DNA of 9,807 bases, taken from Balneolales bacterium. Lineage in GTDB: Bacteria > Bacteroidota > Rhodothermia > Balneolales > Balneolaceae. Both the position numbers and the translations under genes were made by a program. Below, piece after piece: positions 6,186-9,807 of this stretch (position 1 is the first letter of the stretch; each line of letters starts with the position of its first letter). Below the pieces are notes generated by a model. It made no database searches. It had not been told where the DNA came from and saw only the letters and a program-made list of their open reading frames with translations. The stretch lies in NCBI GenBank assembly GCA_030830725.1, contig JAURMN010000079.1:1-9807 (forward strand), written 5' to 3'.

Positions 6186-6908
6186 TTAAACACCCAAAAT
6201 CTTACCAATATCACCAGATTCAATAATGTTGACACCTGCTTCGATCAGTTCATGTCTCATCGCCTCCATCGAGCCATTAAGATCGATTCCTCGAGTCAAA
6301 TCCCAAATCACAAAGGCTTCAAAACCGAGTGAGACAGCATCCAAAGCGGAGAATCCAACACAAAAATCGGTTGCAAGGCCGGCCAAAAAGACTCGGGGCT
6401 TAAGGTCGACGCTACCCGTCAATTCCTGCAATGCACCCGCCAAGCCTGTACTCGTTTTTTTATCGTTCTCAAAGAAGGCTGAATACGAATCAATGTGTCC
6501 CCGAAAGCCTTTACGCACAATCAGATTCGCCGCTTCAATGTTCAATCCAGGGGCAAAATCAGCCCCATAAGTTCCCTGAACGCAGTGATCGGGCCAGAGC
6601 ACTTGCGTCCCATAGTGAAGCTCTACAAGCTCACCCGGATTCTTACCCTTGTGAGATGAGGCAAACGATGAGTGACCGATAGGGTGAAAGTCTTGTGTGA
6701 GAACGATACTGTCCCAGATCTTGATTCCATCACCTAGGCCGTCTTTAGCAACAGTCGCACCTCCAAGTTCACCAATACCGGTTCTACCACCAGCACCAAG
6801 CCCTATCAACTCATTTACCCCAGAGATAATTTCATGACCACCTTGAACTGCGAGAGCACCACCAGGAATAAAATCATTTTGGATGTCGACGAGGAGTAGA
6901 ATATTCAT
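6186..6908 (-). CDS. pncA: Nicotinamidase PncA
   Basis: PncA hydrolyses nicotinamide to nicotinate and ammonia in the cytoplasm, feeding PncB. The isochorismatase-like catalytic triad is visible: Asp8 in LLLVDIQNDF, Lys133 in IVRKGF, and Cys183 in GLATDFCVGFSALDA. Metal ligands are Asp73 and His75 in TQDFHP and His108 in WPDHCVQG. VDSYSAFF of E. coli PncA is matched by IDSYSAFF (139-146). Compared with the E. coli protein (about 213 aa) this one is longer, mainly through a Gly-rich stretch of about 20-25 residues at 36-62 (bases 6723-6803), in the loop before the strand that leads to TQDFHP. The start follows pncB by 20 bases. No strong ribosome site is seen, but the N-terminus matches relatives exactly. 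Confidence 0.96.
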   Translation of the reverse strand: MNILLLVDIQNDFIPGGALAVQGGHEIISGVNELIGLGAGGRTGIGELGGATVAKDGLGDGIKIWDSIVLTQDFHPIGHSSFASSHKGKNPGELVELHYGTQVLWPDHCVQGTYGADFAPGLNIEAANLIVRKGFRGHIDSYSAFFENDKKTSTGLAGALQELTGSVDLKPRVFLAGLATDFCVGFSALDAVSLGFEAFVIWDLTRGIDLNGSMEAMRHELIEAGVNIIESGDIGKILGV

Positions 6909-6928
6909 TTTAAAGAGACTGGGGGGTC

Positions 6929-8470
6929 TTATCCAGGATTTTTGAGCAGTGTATCACGTAACTCCAATACTTCTGGAGTCACGCCCACCTTGTAAACGTG
7001 TGGATTATCAAAACGTAGGTGCTCGGGTGCTAAACTCGCAATCCGGCCGGCCGAAAACGCCGCCATAGCTTTCAAATCATGTTCTTCGACCACTGGTTCT
7101 CCGTTTACCATCACAGGCCGCAACAATTCCTCAGCCGTAAACTTCGTCAAATCGGTCTTTTTGGCCGGGAAAATAGGGTGATGCATGCGCGTCGGTGGTT
7201 CGGTGGTTTCAAGCTTGGAAAAATCTTTGACGCCCGCAATCCCTTTTGCATCTGCTGAGCCCGAAGCCTCTCCAAACCCATCCCCATCCAAGCCAATTGC
7301 ATCCCCCGCAAAATATCCATCCTCACCCTGCATCCGCCACACCCTCTTCAAGCCCGGCAACGTCACCTTCTCCACATTCTCCGACACTTTCATGCTTGCC
7401 CGACCGCCCACCAAACACTGTTTATATACCCCGTCCAGCGCCGCATCAGGCACCCCGGTCACCAGTCGCGTACCCACTCCAAACGAGGCAATCGGCGCTC
7501 CCTGGCTTAGCAAACTCCGAATCAAACGCTCATCCAACTGATTCGAAACGGTGATCCGCACATGGTTTAATCCGGCCGCATCAAGCATCGCACGTGCTTT
7601 TCGTGAAAAATAAGCGAGATCTCCGCTGTCAAGTCGAATTCCTTTGAGCCTACCTCCCGTCGCTTCTAACTCCTTGGCCACCTTTATCGCATTCGGCACC
7701 CCGCTCCCCAGCGTATCATACGTATCCACCAAAAGCACCGAACCCTCCGGATACAGCTCCACAAACGCCCGAAACGCCTCCAGCTCCGATCCAAATGACT
7801 GCACCCACGAGTGTGCCATCGTCCCTACCGCCTGCACATCATACCTCATCGCCGCATGCACATTCGACGTGGCATCAAACCCGCCAATCATCGCTGCTCG
7901 TGTCGCATGAATTCCGCCAAGCCCCTGCGCCCGCCTGAGCCCGAAATCTATAAGTGACTTCTCTGGCCCGGCCGCCAACCGCATCCGAGCCGCCTTGGTA
8001 GCAATCAGCGACTGAAAATTGAGCAGATTCAGCAGCAGTGTTTCGATAAGCTGAACCTCAAGGAGTCTCCCTGTGACCCGCACTACAGGAGTTGAGGGAA
8101 AAATCACGTCACCTTCCTTTGCCGCGAACACAGTCCCACGAAACTCAAAGCCTTTTAAATACTTCAAAAACTCTGGCCTAAATCCCCGGCTTGCGAGAAA
8201 GTCCAGTTCCTGCTGCGTGAAGTGAAGTCCGTGGAGGGTATCGAGCAGATCTTGAAGACCTGCAAATACGACAAAACCTCCGTCGAAGGGAATCTTGCGG
8301 AAGAAATAGTCGAATCCGGCGGATTGTTCATGCAGACCTTTGTAGAAAAAGCCCTGCATCATGGTGAGCTCATACAGGTCGGTGAACAGCCCGGGGCGAT
8401 CCACGTATGGCAGGGGGTTAGGATTCGTCAAAATTGGAAGTGTAGGGTTTCTTGTGGACTTAGGGCTCAT
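6929..8470 (-). CDS. pncB: Nicotinate phosphoribosyltransferase PncB
   Basis: PncB converts nicotinate and PRPP to nicotinate mononucleotide, the committed step of the Preiss-Handler route to NAD. From the chosen start (513 aa) the motifs run: LFTDLYELTMMQGFF near residue 28, IDFGLRRAQG, GGFDATSN, then GTMAHSWV, whose His220 is at the position of the phosphorylated or phosphate-binding histidine. These are followed by LLVDTYDTLGSGVPNAI, GIRLDSGDLAYFS and SFGVGTRLVTG. I prefer the ATG at 8470 over the in-frame ATG at 8503. GGAG (8481-8478) lies seven bases before it, whereas the upstream ATG has its GGAAG directly abutting and adds 11 unfamilial residues. A Gly/Asp/Ser-rich insertion (about 397-427, bases 7190-7282) lies in the C-terminal region. 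First gene of the pncB-pncA-FAD enzyme operon. Confidence 0.95.
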   Translation of the reverse strand: MSPKSTRNPTLPILTNPNPLPYVDRPGLFTDLYELTMMQGFFYKGLHEQSAGFDYFFRKIPFDGGFVVFAGLQDLLDTLHGLHFTQQELDFLASRGFRPEFLKYLKGFEFRGTVFAAKEGDVIFPSTPVVRVTGRLLEVQLIETLLLNLLNFQSLIATKAARMRLAAGPEKSLIDFGLRRAQGLGGIHATRAAMIGGFDATSNVHAAMRYDVQAVGTMAHSWVQSFGSELEAFRAFVELYPEGSVLLVDTYDTLGSGVPNAIKVAKELEATGGRLKGIRLDSGDLAYFSRKARAMLDAAGLNHVRITVSNQLDERLIRSLLSQGAPIASFGVGTRLVTGVPDAALDGVYKQCLVGGRASMKVSENVEKVTLPGLKRVWRMQGEDGYFAGDAIGLDGDGFGEASGSADAKGIAGVKDFSKLETTEPPTRMHHPIFPAKKTDLTKFTAEELLRPVMVNGEPVVEEHDLKAMAAFSAGRIASLAPEHLRFDNPHVYKVGVTPEVLELRDTLLKNPG

Positions 8471-8477
8471 CCATGAA

Positions 8478-8481
8478 CTCC
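8478..8481 (-). promoter_or_regulatory. Ribosome binding site that decides the pncB start
   Basis: GGAG on the minus strand lies seven bases before the ATG at 8470. A second ATG at 8474 is out of frame and reaches a stop after four codons. Confidence 0.6.
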
Positions 8482-8594
8482 AAAAATAACAAGTTTTGGT
8501 CATCTTCCGTTTTTTTTTGGTCTTGTTGCCCTAGGCGATTCATGACTTTTATTCACCTCTCCCAAAAGCCCATAAAACTTACGATATTAACCCC
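8482..8594. other. Divergent intergenic region between pncB and the lipoprotein gene
   Basis: Both flanking genes must be expressed from about here. On the minus strand TAAGTTTT (8581-8574) is one base off TAnnTTTG, and TTTG (8601-8598) lies 16 bases upstream, which is shorter than the usual spacing. A run of nine A on that strand (plus-strand T-run 8510-8518) precedes pncB. No clear promoter is seen for the lipoprotein gene. Confidence 0.3.
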
Positions 8595-9807
8595 ATGCAA
8601 AATGTTGGAAAAGTAACCGTTTTATTCCTAAGCGCCCTGTACTTCATCTCCTGCGCTACCCCAAGCAGTCCCTCGGGAGGTCCGCCAGATCGCGAACCCC
8701 CTCGAGTTATCGCCCTCAGCCCATCCCCAGGGACTACTAATTTCGCCGGCAAAACCCTGGAGTTCACCTTCAACGAATACATCAACAGGCAGACCTTCCA
8801 ACGTGCCTTCGGTATCGAACCTGATCTAAATATCCCTTATTCCGTTGAATGGAAACGCACGTCTGCATCGGTAAATTTCTCTCAATCTCTGCCTGAAAAT
8901 ACCACGCTAATTATCACGCTTGGTACGGAGTTGACCGATATTCGTTCTAATAAACTCAAAGAGCCCATCCAATTTGCTATTTCTACGGGTCCGACGATCG
9001 CTGAGGGGCAAATCCGAGTTCGGGTTGCGAATTATGAAAATGGACAGACTCAAGAGGGAAGAACTGTATTTTTATTCCGACTCGAGGAAAATGACGAGAT
9101 AAAAGTGGAAGCCGACACAATCCCAGCCAAAACCCCAACCTTCGATCCAACTGCTTCTCCACTTTACGTCGCTCAAACCGATACCTCTGGTATCGCCAAA
9201 TTCATTGCCCTCGCCGATGGAAAATACCGCCCTATCTGGGTAGACGACCGAAACCGCTCCCGCACCTGGCAGCCCGATCGAGAGCCTGCACAACCCTTTG
9301 ATTCTCCCTCCGTCGAAATCCGACTCGGTAATACTTTGAATCAGCAAGGCGAATCCGACAGTTCTTATACCCCACAAGTATGGGTTTATCAGCCCGATAC
9401 TACAAAACCAACCCTCCAAGCGGTAGGTGTAACGAGCGAACGACGACTCAGACTCCGATTTAATGAACCGGTAGAATTTACACCCGGTATGAGATTGAAT
9501 CTATTTAGTACTCAAGATTCAATCATGAGTCCAGATACGTTTACTGAGGCTATTCCATTATACATTCTTCCCGAAGATTCTACAATTATCGTCGCTCAAA
9601 CCCTCGCGCCTCTCCCCGCAGATTTATTGTTCAGTATCCAAGCCGTTTTTGAGGGCGAAGAGTTGATCGATCAGTACCGGATGATCCGTGACAAAGCCGG
9701 AAACCCGTGGACAGTCACAACCAACATCCCTTTCAACGGCTCTAACACCTCCGACCAAACCGAACTCGAAATCATCGAAACCTCACTCGATAAAAACCCA
9801 AATCCCA
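8595..9807 (+). CDS. Ig-like (SbsA/Big_5-type) lipoprotein, 3' end outside the window
   Basis: The reading frame is open from the ATG at 8595 to the window edge (404 codons, no stop). The N-terminus M-Q-N-V-G-K followed by a hydrophobic stretch ending YFISC is a lipoprotein signal with Cys20 (8652-8654) as the lipidated residue. Next comes ATPSSPSGGPPDREPPRVIALSP, then G-T-T-N-F-x-G-K and LEFTFNEYI, the start of an SbsA-type Ig-like segment (about 36-115). A related strand pattern, KPTLQAVGV followed by LRLRFNEPVEF, begins near residue 270. Such proteins are common in Bacteroidota and relatives and are probably anchored in the outer membrane facing the periplasm or the surface; their job is unknown. 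The start has no Shine-Dalgarno site. It is divergent from pncB, with no evident functional link. Confidence 0.88.
   Translation, partial: MQNVGKVTVLFLSALYFISCATPSSPSGGPPDREPPRVIALSPSPGTTNFAGKTLEFTFNEYINRQTFQRAFGIEPDLNIPYSVEWKRTSASVNFSQSLPENTTLIITLGTELTDIRSNKLKEPIQFAISTGPTIAEGQIRVRVANYENGQTQEGRTVFLFRLEENDEIKVEADTIPAKTPTFDPTASPLYVAQTDTSGIAKFIALADGKYRPIWVDDRNRSRTWQPDREPAQPFDSPSVEIRLGNTLNQQGESDSSYTPQVWVYQPDTTKPTLQAVGVTSERRLRLRFNEPVEFTPGMRLNLFSTQDSIMSPDTFTEAIPLYILPEDSTIIVAQTLAPLPADLLFSIQAVFEGEELIDQYRMIRDKAGNPWTVTTNIPFNGSNTSDQTELEIIETSLDKNPNP

Noticed and set aside
7185..7910. Plus-strand Pro/Ser-rich reading frames opposite pncB
   Set aside because: Their composition is the mirror of the G-rich coding strand of pncB; no start signals or family motifs.
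8460..8474. Four-codon minus-strand leader (M-D-E-P) overlapping the pncB start
   Set aside because: An ATG at 8474 is in a different frame from pncB and stops at once. The GGAG spacing favours the 8470 start, so this is probably incidental.
9072..9419. Minus-strand reading frame inside the lipoprotein gene
   Set aside because: It is antisense to a continuous coding frame with a lipoprotein signal and Ig-like motifs, and has no recognisable domain.

Overview
This window comes from a bacterial chromosome, most likely Bacteroidota or a close relative such as Balneolota or Rhodothermota. Three things point there: a lipoprotein with tandem SbsA/Big_5-type Ig-like segments starting C-x-x-P...GGPPD-x-x-PP; a stand-alone FAD oxidoreductase with the NPATGR and GFGSKGLLLAP motifs typical of that group; and a TAnnTTTG-type promoter element in front of the first operon. 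Shine-Dalgarno sites are present at some genes and absent at others. The placement is an inference; there is no rRNA or marker gene here.

Left half (about 264-4183, + strand): a 5-oxoproline (pyroglutamate) utilisation operon. The order is pxpB, pxpC (overlapping by 4 bases), a PutP-like sodium:solute symporter, then pxpA. PxpA, PxpB and PxpC together form the prokaryotic ATP-dependent 5-oxoprolinase that opens pyroglutamate to glutamate. The transporter is the obvious candidate to import the ring compound, which is a close analogue of proline. It aligns with E. coli PutP almost residue for residue, but the functionally important Asp55 is Ser and the Trp244 position is Ile. Upstream, three near-copies of GCGCATCAT sit against the putative promoter, and a second gene may start divergently at the extreme left edge.

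Middle (4184-5021): a spacer with small inverted repeats, a tRNA-Ser(GGA) on the + strand, and a convergent, unrecognised small single-span membrane protein on the - strand.

Right half (5022-8470, - strand): an NAD-salvage operon read right to left. pncB (nicotinate phosphoribosyltransferase) comes first, then pncA (nicotinamidase), then an FAD-dependent oxidoreductase of unknown substrate 9 bases behind pncA. PncA makes nicotinate from nicotinamide and PncB commits nicotinate to NAD; the role of the FAD enzyme is not evident. Divergent from pncB, a secreted Ig-like lipoprotein starts at 8595 and runs off the right edge.

The genes are mostly ordinary metabolism. I see no mobile element, CRISPR array or defence system. 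The points most worth a second look are the altered PutP-like transporter inside the pxp operon, low-complexity loop insertions in three otherwise conserved proteins (symporter, PncA, PncB), and the FAD enzyme tied to NAD salvage.
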